Shown piece after piece: positions 1 to 11,819 of a stretch of DNA of 64,000 nucleotides. This stretch comes from Symsagittifera roscoffensis (taxonomy: Eukaryota > Xenacoelomorpha > Acoela > Convolutidae). The notes under the pieces are model-generated. The model worked only from the letters and a program-made list of their open reading frames with translations, did not search any database and was not told the DNA's origin. Where the stretch lies: NCBI RefSeq assembly GCF_963678635.1, contig NC_087070.1:46977467-47041466 (forward strand). Direction: 5' to 3'. Numbering within the stretch: the first letter of the stretch is position 1; the number at the start of each line of letters is the position of its first letter. Position numbers and translations under genes: made by a program.

Positions 1-101
1 TTGCGAAACTGCTTTTTCGTACATTCTGATCAAATGTCACAGCTTGATACGGCCACACCTCGAGTTTGCGAATTTAATCTGGCACCCAAGGTTGATCAAG
101 C
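1..101 (+). mobile_element. LINE reverse-transcriptase fragment, 5' part of a LINE copy split by the giant LTR element
   Basis: Read from base 2, this stretch encodes a typical non-LTR retrotransposon RT thumb segment containing RPHLEFANLIWHPRLIK, which matches the RPxLEYxxxxWxP motif of L2/CR1/jockey-like LINEs. It stops abruptly at base 101. The next LINE residues (HQKTLENVQRRAIRQ) begin at about 27850, on the far side of the LTR element. The two pieces are therefore one LINE copy interrupted by an insertion. The 5' portion of the LINE lies outside the window. Confidence 0.8.
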
Positions 102-962
102 TGTGCCAGTTGGTCATATTTGGAAGTTTGACCTTGAGCAACGCAAGAAATTTGATTTTGGGTTGAAATGAAATTTTTCAAAAATTCGAATTGGACATGT
201 CATGCTCAAGTTTCTCGCGACAATTGAAAATATCAAAATAATAACATCAAAACAACCGAACTACAATTGCGGGAAAAAAGTCGAAAGAGCAGCGGCAAAT
301 TGGTATTCGAAATTTCCAGATATAAAATCATACGAGAGTAGAGCTGTCTTATTCTTGTCAGAAGTCAGAAAGCAATCACGAGTGGAAGGAGAGTAAATTC
401 GAGTGGACCAGAGTGAACCTTCGGCGGAAAGGTGGATAACCGAAGTCTCTCAGTTGTCCAGCCCCAAAAACTTATTTCTCAAGTCAAAACTCATTCTCAA
501 GCTGGAACATGTTACTTTAAAACTCCTCGAGTCAAACTTAATTCCCTAGTTATTCTGGAGTTACTCAAAGTCTAGAGTGTGCCGATATGTGAGTATCCAA
601 TTTAAATTTCTTGATTGTGTTTTCTATTGTTATGTCGAGGTAGGGAGAGTTTTGGGCTAATCCATCTGAAATGGATCAAAAATCCACTGTCTAATAAAAA
701 GCAACCATAATGATTGTTCCGACCCTGCTTTTAACGGCGTTCGCAGATTTTAGGTATTTTGAGACCTACGTATGGGGATGTTCTTATTTTCTAGAATGGG
801 GGGGTATTTTGGTAGTGGCCTTTAAGCTGTAACAAAGGTTTATGTCTCATGTCCCAATTGAACCGAATTGGCTCCGACCGTTTGAGGTGGAAAAACAAAA
901 GAGATAGTTAAAGGGCCTATTTTTCTATAACCTCATATGTGATGTAAGTAGGCGACTGTTAC
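102..962 (+). repeat. 5' LTR of the giant element
   Basis: About 860 bp, starting TGTGCCAG and ending near CTGTTACA. It is colinear with 26949-27851. A polyadenylation-type AATAAA lies at about 690, with a matching one in the right LTR at about 27552. A short open frame (202-396, 64 residues) is also open in the other LTR (27031-27243, 70 residues), but I do not claim that it is a gene. The end is uncertain by 1-3 bases because LTR and target bases overlap. Confidence 0.85.
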
Positions 963-1448
963 ATAGTGTTTTTATGGCGCTCCTGGGTGTTTTTATGACA
1001 TCAAGACTACGGGATCAAACCCACTTGACACAGCTCTGGGCGACATGCCCATTCTAGAGTACCGGTGGTACCGTTCAGCGCGAATGTGTAAACCTTCCGG
1101 TTGTACCGTGATAGCTTTTTAAGAAAAACCGAGAAAATTTCCTGGTACACTATCCGAACGAGGCTTAGCTAACCGAGTAAGAGGGGTAACCAGGGGGACA
1201 AAAGCGAGCAAAAGACAAAAAGCAAAACAAAAAACCATCAAAGAATAGAAAAAAGAACAAAAAAACCATAAAACAAAAAAGGACAGTGACTTTAATACCA
1301 GATTAGTTAAATCAAACCTTTATATTAATTAAAGTAGTATACCATAACTGTTTTCGTAGGACCGATCGTTTCGATCAAATTAGCAACTTTTTACAGGTGC
1401 CTGAGTGTGGGGCATTGTTAAGGGTTTTCAGATAGCTTGCAACTTCAT

Positions 1449-1760
1449 TGGACCACTAGGAGACTTGACTGGAAAAGAAGACCAGCCAAGTAGCAAAGTG
1501 GTTCTCAGGAAGGGGACCCGTTAAGTGCTGGACACGCCAAAGAGAAATCCAGCACGGACGAGAACGAACAGAGAAGGGCGCACAGGAGTGTTCTGTTTGG
1601 TCAATCGACGGACCACTGGGAGACTTGACTGGAACAGGTGGCCAGCCAAGTAGGAAAGTGATACTGGAGAGGGGTGCTGGACACGCCAAGGAGACATCCA
1701 GCACGGAATCAGAACAAACAGAGTAGGACACAAAGGGGTGTTCTGTTTGGTCATTCGGGT
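1449..1760 (+). repeat. 165-bp duplication in the leader
   Basis: Two adjacent copies (about 1449-1612 and 1609-1760) share the blocks GGAGACTTGACTGGAA, GCTGGACACGCCAA, ATCCAGCACGGA and GTGTTCTGTTTGGTCA in the same order, with moderate divergence. The pairs GCTGGA and TCCAGC inside each copy could form a short stem. Confidence 0.8.
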
Positions 1761-2629
1761 ATCGTTAAAATCCACGTTACATTATAGGAGATAAGTGTAA
1801 AATTGGATAAGCGGATACCCACTGTTTTGAGGATACGTTTTCACTTGAGCAGAGCTTGGAAACAGGTTCTACGGTTTTCTCTCAAGAGGTTTAGCACCCA
1901 TCGCGCTTAAGGTAATTTTCGGCTTAAGAGGGGGGCTAAATAGGGGGGAGGTTAGAAAGGGGCTGGTTAAGATAGAGGTTGGCGGTTGCAAATTCTAAAA
2001 AGGGGGGACACATTGTAGTAACTAATCAACCGATATCGTCACTTTAGTTACATTAGTAAGCCCAGAATCTGGGAAGATTCATCTTTAGACCCAGAACAAG
2101 AGTTGCAACGCGAGGATATCCAAATTCAAGATCGAATTAAGGTAAGTAACTTGGTCGGATTGGGTGGGGGATCGGAAATAGACAGTTTTTGAAACCCGAA
2201 AGGAGAATACCCCATAAAAGCGTTAGTAGGGGGGAGGAAAACGCGTTACAATCAGGTACCAGACATTTTTTACGAAAGGATGACATTAGTCACCTTTGAA
2301 TTTTAGGAAGATTCATCTTTCTGTTTATTATCTTTTTTCTTTCGCTTAAAGTTTTACGTTTTTGGAACTTATTTTATCGGTTTTTGAAGAACAGGTGATC
2401 ACAAGACAATTGATAACAAGTCGTGTTTCGACTTGCATCGGGTTGATAGAGGGAAGTAATTATAGAGGGGCTAATAGGTAAACCTTTTGGTCAGTAAGAT
2501 TGGGTTTTGGGGAAACTTTTAAAACTAGAGCTCAAGTGGTGGTACCGGGGATAGTGATCGAAGTGTCCCATCACCGAAGAAGAAGAGATCCGACTGTCCC
2601 ATTACCGCAGAAGAAGAGATCCGACTGTC

Positions 2630-3440
2630 CCAACACTGGTACGAAGAGGTCTTGGGACAGTACGAAGGGTCTAAACACTTGAGCAGGCAGTCTTGGGACA
2701 GTGCGAAGTGTCCCAACACTAGGACGAAGGGTCTTGGGACAGTGCGAAGTGTCCCAACGCTTGAGTGGGTGGTCTTGGGACAGTGCGAGGTGTCCCAAAA
2801 CTTGAGTATAAGGTCTTGGAACAGTGCCAGGTGTCCCAGCACTAGGTCTTGGGACAGTGTGAAGTGTCCCCACACTAGGACAAAGGGTCTTGGGACAGTG
2901 CGAAGTGTCCCAACGCTTGAGTGGGTGGTCTTGGGACAGTGCGAAGTATCCAAACACTTGAATATAAGGTCTTGGGACAGTGTGAAGTGTCCCAACACTA
3001 GGTCTTGGGACAGTGTGAATTGTCCCAACACTAGAACAAGGGGTCTTGGGACAGTGCGAAGTGTCCCAACGCTTGAGTGGGTGGTCTTGGGAAGGTGCTA
3101 AGTGTCCCAACACTTGAGTATAGGCTCTTGGGACAGTGCGAGGAGTCCCAACACTAGGTCTTGGGACAGCGTGAAGTGTCCCAACGCTTGAGTGGGTGGT
3201 CTTGGGACAGTGCGAAGTGTCCCAACACTTGAATATAAGGTCTCGGGACAGTGCGAAGTGTCCCAACGCTTAAGTGGGTGTTCCTGGGACAGTGAGAAGT
3301 GCCCAACGCTTGAGTTGGTGGTCTTGGGACAGTGCGAAGTCTCCCAACAAATGAATATAAGGTCTTGGGACAGTGCGAAGTGTCGCAATACTACAACACA
3401 GAGGTCTTGGGACAGTGCAAGGTGTACCAACACTTGAGTA
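2630..3440 (+). repeat. Tandem array of about 20 hairpin-forming units (33 or 41 bp)
   Basis: Each unit has the core TCTTGGGACAGTGCGAAG followed by TGTCCCAAC. TTGGGACA and TGTCCCAA are perfect inverted repeats of 8 bases around an 8-base loop (GTGCGAAG), so most units can fold as the same hairpin. Units end in one of four tails: CGCTTGAGTGGGTG, CACTTGAGTATAAG, CACTAGGACAAAGG, or a short CACTAG that makes the unit 33 bp. The tails recur in order, giving a higher-order repeat of four to five units. The array lies in the leader upstream of gag, where LTR elements carry packaging and translation signals. Confidence 0.9.
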
Positions 3441-3716
3441 AAAACACCAGGAACCTGTCAGAAGGAACAAAAACAACTTAAGTCCAAATAATAAAGATTA
3501 AGACTCGAATGATTTTTTGTTAAAAATTGGGAATATTTTTTAGATTTTTCAAATTTTAGAATAGAAACTTGTAAATATTAATATTGTAAATAAAGAAAAT
3601 TGTAAATAAAAATCATGAGGCGAAGTAGGGTACTGATAGCAGATAAGAGAGTTCAAGAATCAAAGAAAAGTCATAACTCGTCGCAATGAAGAACAACACT
3701 GTCGGATCCGAAAGTA

Positions 3717-5955
3717 ATGAGAAAGAATTTTTCAGTGAACATGGTCAACACAAGAAGCGCAAAAAAACACAAGACGAAAGAAAGCGCTGTGGAAGGACCA
3801 ACTGTACCTGCTATAGAAATTGATCTTGAGACACCAGATCAAAGTGTTGACGAGGTGGAAAGGAAAACAACGGAATCAACACCAATGTCAAATGTGGAAG
3901 AACAAAAGAAGAAGACGATAGAGTTTTCGCCAATTGATACTGTAGACGACACAATGAGTAACACGCCGGAAACAAAAAAAGAGGATTCTCAAGCAAAAAG
4001 AACGTCGTTCACAGAGAAGATTGCAGCGATGGTTGGAATGAAACCAAGAGAGAAGGAGGAGGTGGTACAAACGACCGAGAAAAGCAAAACAATTGGAACA
4101 GTTTCTGCAATAACAACAGAGGCCAAACAAGACGATGAGTAGATCAAAAGTATGGCAACAGCTAACCATGAAAAAACAACTTCTCTTGAGCTGGGCGCCT
4201 CGATGGCAAAGTTGGAGCAAATCGACAAAAAAATTGAAGTGCAGCGAAGAAAATCGACAAATGCTAAAAATAGAAATACGATACAACAAAAATGAGAACC
4301 TGGACAATTGATCCAACCTGGCAAGGGCGAAAGAAGAAAAGCTACAGCAGATGTCAGACAAAGTAGAGGCCACCGACAAAGAGCGTGAGAAACATATCAA
4401 AAGGACATGCAGGAAATGAAGCAACGGTACGACACTGTAAACGAAAAATTGTGGAATCTAGAGACGAGAATGGACACAATGAGCAGAGACCAAGCAGAAA
4501 AATCATGTGCCATACAGTCCAAACTGCATGCTCTCTTGAGAAACTCTACAGCGCAAGACAAGCTGGTAGCAGATAGACCGCAGGGCACCAGAATTGACTT
4601 CATAGAGCCCCAACGGAATAAACGGGAGTCTACACCGTTACCCGGGATTGCAAGGAGCACAGGGACAGGGGGTCCGAGACCATCATGAAGGGTGGAACTT
4701 CAAACACAACGAATACACGAGAGGACTCAAGTACGAACACTTGTGTAGCACCTGACGCCATGACATGGGCAAGCACCTGGGAGATAATGAACAGGACACT
4801 GGAAGCGTTCGCGACAAGGAACACTGATTCGAGTGATAGAGGAAGTGGTAAATCCAAGAAGACCTTCAAGAAACCCAAAGAGTTCAAAGACGACTCGGAT
4901 GGCTGCATTGACACATGGGCGGAAATCATGATACTACATTTAGAACAGGACAACTTGAACGACAAAAGGCAGGCCTGCACAGTAATACTGAGCAATCTAG
5001 AGGGCACAGCGTTGAAATGCGTAGTTGTGAAGAAGGAAGAGGAACGTGATACGGCAGACAAGATATTCGAATTTTTGTTGAACCGATTCGGATCAGTGAT
5101 GAAGGGCCACCAAGCGATGATGAGATTTGAAAAAAGAAGACAGAGGGACGACGAGTCAATCGATAGATTCCTGGATGATCTCGAGAGCCTGAGAAGAAGG
5201 AGTGATCCGGAAGAATCGACTAACAGGAGAAATTTCAGCATTGCCTCGAAGTTCATCGACGGGGTAAAAAGTGACGACTTGAGAACGATGGTGGCAACGT
5301 ATTTCTCCTTTTGATGAGACAAAAGTCGAGAGAATACATGTTGATGAAACCAAAGAAGTATTCGTACTCAGAGAGCAGGAATATGCAAGGGGGAGGCCAA
5401 CAGCAAAGGTCGTCATGGTACAAGCCGAGAGATGATATGGATAAACGTAGGTCATGCGCAAATTGCGGATAAGCGGATCATCACCTGGCGGATTGCACGA
5501 TATACAAACAAGTCATGAAAAGTCTGGAATACGCTCCGGATGAAGAAGACATGAGCCAAACGGAGGAACACGAGTTTTATAGTGGCTTAATCATCAAAAT
5601 AGGCGCAAGGTGCCTCTTCTGTAACCAAGAGGGCCATTTCAGGATGGATTGTCCGTTATTTTGGGAGGCTGTGAAGAAGCAAAAACAATCCAAACATAAA
5701 TTGGCGCTGGCTGCGGTACATAATACGAGGAACAGACAAGCCGAAATTGATTTGAAGAGCACAGAGGCAGCGAGTGGGGAATTACCAGCAAAGACGGTGA
5801 AAACGGTAATGCAAGTCAGAAGTGCAATGGAATTCACTGGAGATAAAATAGGAGAAAACTGCTGCAGAAGCAATCAACAAAGTGAAGCTAGACTTGGTTA
5901 CGAAAGAAATCGAGCAACGACTGAGGCAGGAGATAGAGAGGCAGACATTCAATGA
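3717..5955 (+). pseudogene. gag region of the giant element
   Basis: The region opens with a lysine- and glutamate-rich segment containing MVNTRSAKKHKT. It is followed by a helical capsid-like segment (4685-5314) with an FLDDLESLRRRS block typical of retrotransposon Gag. After this come CCHC zinc-knuckle sequences, one near 5455-5500 and a clear one (CLFCNQEGHFRMDCPLF) near 5610-5660. Gag would form the virus-like particle and bind RNA. The region is broken in several places. Assignment rests on position, composition and the knuckles. Confidence 0.75.
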
Positions 5956-6031
5956 GACACTCTGCAGAACAATCCCAGTGCCGGAAGCCACGGAGAATGC
6001 AACAAATGGTGGAAATTGCAACACTCTATAG

Positions 6032-6830
6032 ATGGTGACGGGAAAACCATTTGGCATAACAAAAATTGGAACGAGAATAATGTCGATAATCACAGTGGGC
6101 GGTCAAAAAGTAACAAGAAACCTGAGTGAACAGAGCGATCAGACGATAATGCACATCGATGTGTACGCAGATTACTTGAGTGTAATAAGCTCACAAACAA
6201 CTTCTAGAGGCGTGAGGGCGCTACTCACAAGGGGTAGCAGCAAATCAGTTCGCGTCGACAATAGGTACACGGGAGCATATGGTCCACATAAAGGGGATGC
6301 TAAACATAGATGGACTAAACATCTACACGAGACAATGATAACATGTGATGAAGACCTAGCCGGACAAATCTACGTGGGTAGAGAAGAACTAAAAGTGAGA
6401 TCGATTGGACACTGTGCCATGTTGGAAGAAGATGCGATGCATATAGTGACGGAAGCGGACGTATCTGGGCATGTACTAGACATAAGGGGAAAAAAGACTC
6501 AACTGCGTGGGTTATTGGAGACACAGGAGCAGTCTTGAGCGTCATACCAACCGAAACATGGAACAGAATGCGCTTCGACAAAGATGTCTTGATAGACTCG
6601 AGAATACGGCTGTCAGCAGCAAACAAAGGGCCGCTGCGGGTACCAGGCAGAACAACAATAATAGCCCTAAACTTGGGTAACGCAATTTGTGGATGAGCGT
6701 CCTCGTGGTATTGAACCTAGATGAGTATGACCAATTCATTTTAGGCAGAGACTTCATCAGGAATTTCGACGTAACAATTGATCTAAACAATGCGATGTTC
6801 AGGATTGGGAACCGATAATTTTAATAATGG
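6032..6830 (+). pseudogene. Pre-protease and aspartic protease (retropepsin) region of the giant element
   Basis: The last 300 bases encode a retropepsin-like segment with the active-site motif DTGAVLSVI (about 6510-6545) and, about 60 codons on, FILGRDFI, which matches the ILGxDfL flap-side motif of Ty3/gypsy proteases. The sequence before it (6032-6500) is open and unassigned. The enzyme would have cut the Gag-Pol polyprotein. Broken. Confidence 0.75.
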
Positions 6831-7164
6831 CGAATGAGAATAAAGCACCGGTATTTTTGAGTAGGAGGGTAAGGCTGAAAGCAAACGAAGCGGCAATAGT
6901 AAGTTGCGGATGAACTAAGTGACAACAAGCAAGTATGCATAGTCCCAAATCCAAAAAGTCAAAGTGCTGCTATTTTAGGAAGATCCTTCTTGATAACCAA
7001 GAGTGGCCTCTGCGTCAGTGTCTTGTTGAATACTCTTGATATACCTATCACGATCCAGAGGGAAAGGAAATTGCGATTCACTCTACCTGTGAAAACTCGA
7101 TATGAAATGACTAAAAGTGTAAAAGAAAATTAATTGTCCTAATCATAGGGATAAGATTTGTTTC

Positions 7165-8720
7165 TTGAGAAGAAAGAAGAAAATAAAATTTTCATCAGGT
7201 TGTGTGAAATCGTATAAATCGGGGACAGACGAACGACTTTCGAGCTGTTCACATTTTCCGGAAAGACCCACACTAGAGGAATTGGAAAGGGATAAACCGG
7301 TTTTACCAGAAATAGAGCACTTGAGGGGCAAGGTGACGGACGAGCAGCTCCAAGCCATCAAGGACCTACTAGATCGGAACGAGGACGTTTTTTCGAAACA
7401 TAAAGCAGACATTGGTTGTTGTAACTTTATGGAACACAAAATAGAGCTTGAAGAGTCGGCGGTACCAATCAGGGAGGGGGCGAGGCGTATGACCCCTAAC
7501 AAATCGGATGCATGTAGAAAAGAAATTAAAACCCTACTAGAGTATGATATGATAGAACCATCCAAATCACTGTGGGCGTGTGGAGTAGTGATGGTTAAGA
7601 AGGAAAACGACCAACTAAGATTTTGTTGTGACTTTCGATATCTGAACTCCGTCACGGTAAAGGATGCCTATCCCATACCTAGGATTGATCAGAGCCTCTC
7701 AAAATTAGGGGATGCAAAATTTTTTCAAGTCTTGATTCAGAATTGACTTTTTGGCAGGTCCCACTGAGGAAGCAGGACAGGGACAAAACAGGGCTTGCTT
7801 GCGAGCTAGGGCTGTTTCAATGGAAGAGGATGCCCTTTGGCCTTTGCAATGCCCCGGCTACGTTTTGACGATTGATGGCACACGCATTGACAAGGGTAAC
7901 GAAGAAATATGGCAACCTGGTGATGTGCTACGTGGACGAAGTGGTAATAGCGACACCTACACTAGAGGACGACATCGAGCGACTAGATGAGGTATTCGCT
8001 TGTATGACAAGAGCAGGACTAAAATGCAAGCCATCAAAGTGCGAGATACTCAAGGACTCAATTAAATACCTGGGGAGGATGGTGGATAAACATGGCATCA
8101 GACCAGACCCAGACGCAGAAGAAGCGGTGCTGATTTGGAAATCACCGAAAACGGAGCATCATCTGATGAGCTTATTGAGTTTTGCGAACTATTACAGGGA
8201 GTTCATTAAGGGCTATGCGGACAAATTGTACCCGATGCAACAACTCTTGAGGCACAAAGGCAAGAAATTCGTGTGGAACAACGCAGCAGAAGAGTCATTC
8301 CAGAGGATAAAGAAGGAGTTGTGTGAAGCACCTGTGCTTGCTAGGTATGCCGACGGAAAAAGGGATGTACGTGCTGGATACGGATGCGTCGGTGGTAGCG
8401 ATCTCGGGCATACTCCATCAAGAGCATGAAAGGAACGGGAAGACAGTCTTGAGACCAATAGCATACGGGAGCAAAGTCTTGAGTGATACAGAAATGAAGT
8501 ACGGCGCGCCCAAGGCAGAAATAATTGCGGTTGTCACCTTCGTTGAGAAATACAGGGCGTACCTAGGTAGTGAACCATTCAAGTTACGGGTCGACAATAG
8601 AGCTGGTTGAAAACGTACTCAATGGATCAGAGCTACATTGGGAGATGGATAGATTGCTTGGATGTCTACAATATGATCATTGAACACAGAACAATGGACA
8701 AACATCAAAATGCCGATAGC
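7165..8720 (+). pseudogene. Reverse transcriptase and RNase H region of the giant element
   Basis: The RT block shows GVVMVKKENDQLRFCCDFR and VTVKDAYPIPRIDQSLSKLG (about 7580-7720), hallmarks of Ty3/gypsy RT fingers and palm. After the palm come KPSKCEILKDSIKYLG and a connection segment (SLLSFANYYREFIKGYA). RNase H follows with VLDTDASVVAISGILHQE and PIAYGSKVLSDTE near 8360-8490. The domain order is standard for the superfamily. Broken; age as for the whole element. Confidence 0.88.
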
Positions 8721-9740
8721 TTGAGTAGGAAGACGGAATTCTACGAAAGACAGGAACAAAGGGAGGCGGTCAAGTTAGAAATCAGAGATGGCTTCTCTTT
8801 TATGGACAAAGAAACATACAACAGCCTTCCACTCACGAAGTGGCCCGACAAGTCAGGTAAACCAATAGAAGATCATCCCGAATTGCCAGAGGAGCGTCCA
8901 GAGAGAACAATCTTGAAGAAAAACAGAGGGATGCCAATGGAAGTAATGCTCAGGTCAAAAATAGTGAGGGAAACACTAAAGGCGAAAGGTTACGATCTCA
9001 AACAGGTAAAGGCGGGAAGTGCGAAGATAGGTGAGGACGTGAGGGGATTATTTGAGAGTCTAGCAGATGATAGACCCGTTGTCCAGACCAATGATGAAGA
9101 CGAACCGGAGGTCTCAATACTAAGAAGAGATGAGGCGGCGTTTGGCGAGGACTCGTTGAAAGAAAAGCAACTCGATGGCAAGGATGTCATGCAGTCACTA
9201 GTAGAGAAGATCCCGGAAGAGATACTAAGGCGGACCATGGTTCGAAAGAAGAAAGTGACATTTAACGAGGAGGCCGAACACCTTGGATTGGGTCAAGAGT
9301 CCGAGGAGTGGGCCACATAAGAAGAAGATGCTGAAGAAGAGAAATTGTCCGGGGATTCCGATGAATGGGATGAAGAATCAGAGAAGAGCAGCAATGATCA
9401 GGATAGTCTATGCATGATATTGGCAGAAGAGAAAATGAGGCACCGTGACAGGGAACTACAAACTGACCTTTCCTCAGTAACATACAATTTGGATCAGCAA
9501 GAGGTTAGCGGAGGTGAAGAACTTGAGAAAATTGCAGAATCAAGGAAACCGCTCAGGGTGCTATCGTGCAATTCAAATGTCAGAATGAACTTGGTGCCTG
9601 ACGATGACAGGAAGATCTTGACAAGGATAGTTTGCGTCGAACTGAAGAATGACATCTACAGTCGCGGAAAAATGAATGGTCAAATAATAGCATTGAAGGA
9701 ATACGACTCTGTCAGATCTGATATGAGCTCAGAAGAATGA
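8721..9740 (+). pseudogene. Long charged linker between RNase H and integrase, giant element
   Basis: About 1 kb of open sequence, rich in Glu, Lys and Arg, starting after the RNase H end motif (HQNADSLSRK near 8706-8735). It includes the basic strip TMVRKKKVTFNEEAEHLG (about 9235-9285) and an acidic serine-rich strip soon after. I see no known domain. Most Ty3/gypsy elements have a shorter spacer here. Confidence 0.55.
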
Positions 9741-9744
9741 CAAG

Positions 9745-10925
9745 ATGACGCGCAACCTCTCCAAATGGATTCAAACAGGAGTCAAAGAGAAAGGGGATCT
9801 GGAGGAAGACAGTTACAAAATCTTGAGTCAGTTCTTCAAGGAGAGAAAAGATTTACTCTATCACACAGCTGATGGTGTGGTAGCGTGCAGAAGAAAAGAC
9901 GAGGAGAAGATACTACACAAGCACAACCTCATCATACTACCACAGCTGTACCAGACAGAGTTGTTATTCAGATCGCACAACCAGATGGGACATCAGGAGA
10001 TAGATAAAGTACAACAATGAATACTACCAAGGTTTTACTGGCCAGTTTTAAGAAAGGCTTGCGAGAGGTGGGTGAACGCATGCCTGGCGTGATTACAAGT
10101 GAAAGATCCAAGAAAAGTGAAATTCCCACTCAAGTCCATAGAGAGCTCGGAGTTTAACGAAGTCGTGCAGATAGACCATCAGAAGATCTGCATGACAGAC
10201 TCGGGATATAATCAAATACTGGTCATAAAAGACCACTTCACGAAGTTGGCAGAAGCGGTGCCATGTTAAACGGCCTCAGCGGAGGAGACTTGTGAATATT
10301 TGAGAACACATTGGATATTACGATATGGTTGTCCGATGACATTTCAGTCGGACAACGGGAAAACCTTCGTTGGGGACTTAACAAAAGAGTTGAGGGGAGA
10401 TCGCACTTTGCTCAAGCACACTCAACTACTTACCATCAGACTAAGGGACTAGCCGAGAGACTAAAAAGAACGCTGGTAAATATGCTCAGGGTGTATTGCT
10501 CGAGATACATGACAGACTGGGATAAGTATCTGCAGCAAGTGCAAGGGGCGTATAACAGCACGCAACACTAGACAACAGGTATCACTCCCTTCATGATAAT
10601 GACAAGCAGGGAAAGAGCGATGCCCCTAACATTCTTTGACCCAAAATACGAGGCGAAAAGGACGTCGCCCTAAGCTTATGTGAAAGAAGCAGTCAAGAGA
10701 CAACAGGAACTGAACGAGCTCTGCAGGAGGAACATGGCGCAAGCACAAATGATACAGCGGAAGAAATACGATGAGAAGATACTTCAAGCGAAACCGTATG
10801 CAGTGGGACAATATGTCTGGGTATTCCAGAATATCATACCTCCGAAGGGGACGAAGAAGCTACAAAATGAATGGCGAGGACCAATCATGAAAACGTAGGT
10901 ACATCAGCAAGGACGGTTCTACCGC
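9745..10925 (+). pseudogene. Integrase region of the giant element
   Basis: The region begins with a zinc-binding HHCC-type segment (SHNQMGHQEIDKV near 9975-10015, then CERWVNACLAC near 10056-10090). The catalytic core follows (DHQKICMTDSGYNQ, then FTKLAEAVP; later THSTTYHQTKG-like sequence near 10420-10450). A C-terminal segment has GQYVWVFQNIIPPKGTKKL and an ending WRGPI. This is a DDE integrase that would insert the cDNA. The motif order fits Ty3/gypsy. Broken. Confidence 0.85.
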
Positions 10926-11780
10926 TTGAGTACAGGTCTTGCAGCGCACTATGAAAATCTGAAACCTCATGTCCCATCTCAGGAAGACTGGTGTGTACCG
11001 CAGAACATGGAAGGACTTGAGTACCTATTGGTAGAGCCAGCATGCGAAGTGAACGAGAAAGGCACCAGAGAAAAGAATGATGGCAACGAGGACGTGAGCA
11101 TGGATGATGATGAGAAAATAGATGCAGACTCAGATGCGGGTTCCTTTGCGGAACAAGATTGGAATGATCCAGAGCAGGAGGAGGTGCCGAAGTGGACGGA
11201 ACCAGACTTGCCGAGAACAGCACAAACAAGGACTGGCAATCGCAAACGGACAGGCATGAGATACAACAGTTACGGGGTTGACTTCTTGATTGACAAAATA
11301 CAACCTGATGAGATGAGCGAAGAGTTAGTGAGTGTGGGCGAGTTGGTAGCCGCTGACGAATGGCAAATCATCAACAACAGCGAACACTACTTGCAGGAGG
11401 ATTACTCAATACCTGAACGTGAAACAGATCTGGAGCATAGCGAGATAGAAAGGAGGGAGAACACTAACTTGAGGATACCGGAATGGATACGTGATCTCAA
11501 GAACAAGGGAGTTGAAGAGCAAAGTATCCAACAGGTCGATGTGTCAGCGGAAAAACATGTGAAAACGAAAGACCAACTCTTCAGTTGGACAGCAACCGAC
11601 CGGTCACTCGAGGTACCACCAGATAACTTAGACTCGGCATTATCGACAGAGACGTCGATACATATTTTTGTCCGGGGAGTGGGGGTAGGATTTACCCACA
11701 CCGAAAATTTGATGATAAAGAAGCTCAGGGAAGTGAAAGAGACCTGGAATTGGATCAGAATGAGGCTGAGCCTACCATAG
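10926..11780 (+). pseudogene. Integrase tail plus acidic ORF of the giant element
   Basis: Open for 284 codons. The first 30 residues (GLAAHYENLKPHVPSQEDW) continue the integrase C-terminus, as in several invertebrate Ty3/gypsy Pol proteins. The rest is strongly acidic (for example SMDDDEKIDADSDAG) and has no domain I recognise. It lies directly before the macro domain region. It may be a spacer of the Pol polyprotein or an accessory protein. Confidence 0.6.
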
Positions 11781-11819
11781 GGCGAAATTTCAAGACAAAT
11801 TTTGAAATACCCAATGAAT

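Larger units (their letters stand above)
963..3716 (+). other. Leader (5' untranslated region) of the giant element
   Basis: About 2.7 kb between the LTR and the first gag frame. It holds no convincing protein. It contains an A-rich stretch (about 1195-1280), a 165-bp near-tandem duplication (1449-1760) and the hairpin array (2630-3440). I could not identify the primer-binding site with confidence. Such a long structured leader is unusual for Ty3/gypsy elements. Frames open on both strands across 2500-3440 are by-products of the short-period repeat. Confidence 0.7.

Noticed and set aside
2525-3433. Long frames on both strands across the hairpin array (up to 231 codons on the minus strand)
   Set aside because: They follow from a short-period repeat lacking stop codons, show only repeated peptide words (such as CPKTTHSSVGTL-like), and overlap on both strands. 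The DNA-level hairpins explain the conservation better.
2630-3440. CRISPR-like array
   Set aside because: The spacing is regular, but the segments between cores are not unique spacers. They are four recurring tails. The setting is a eukaryotic LTR element.
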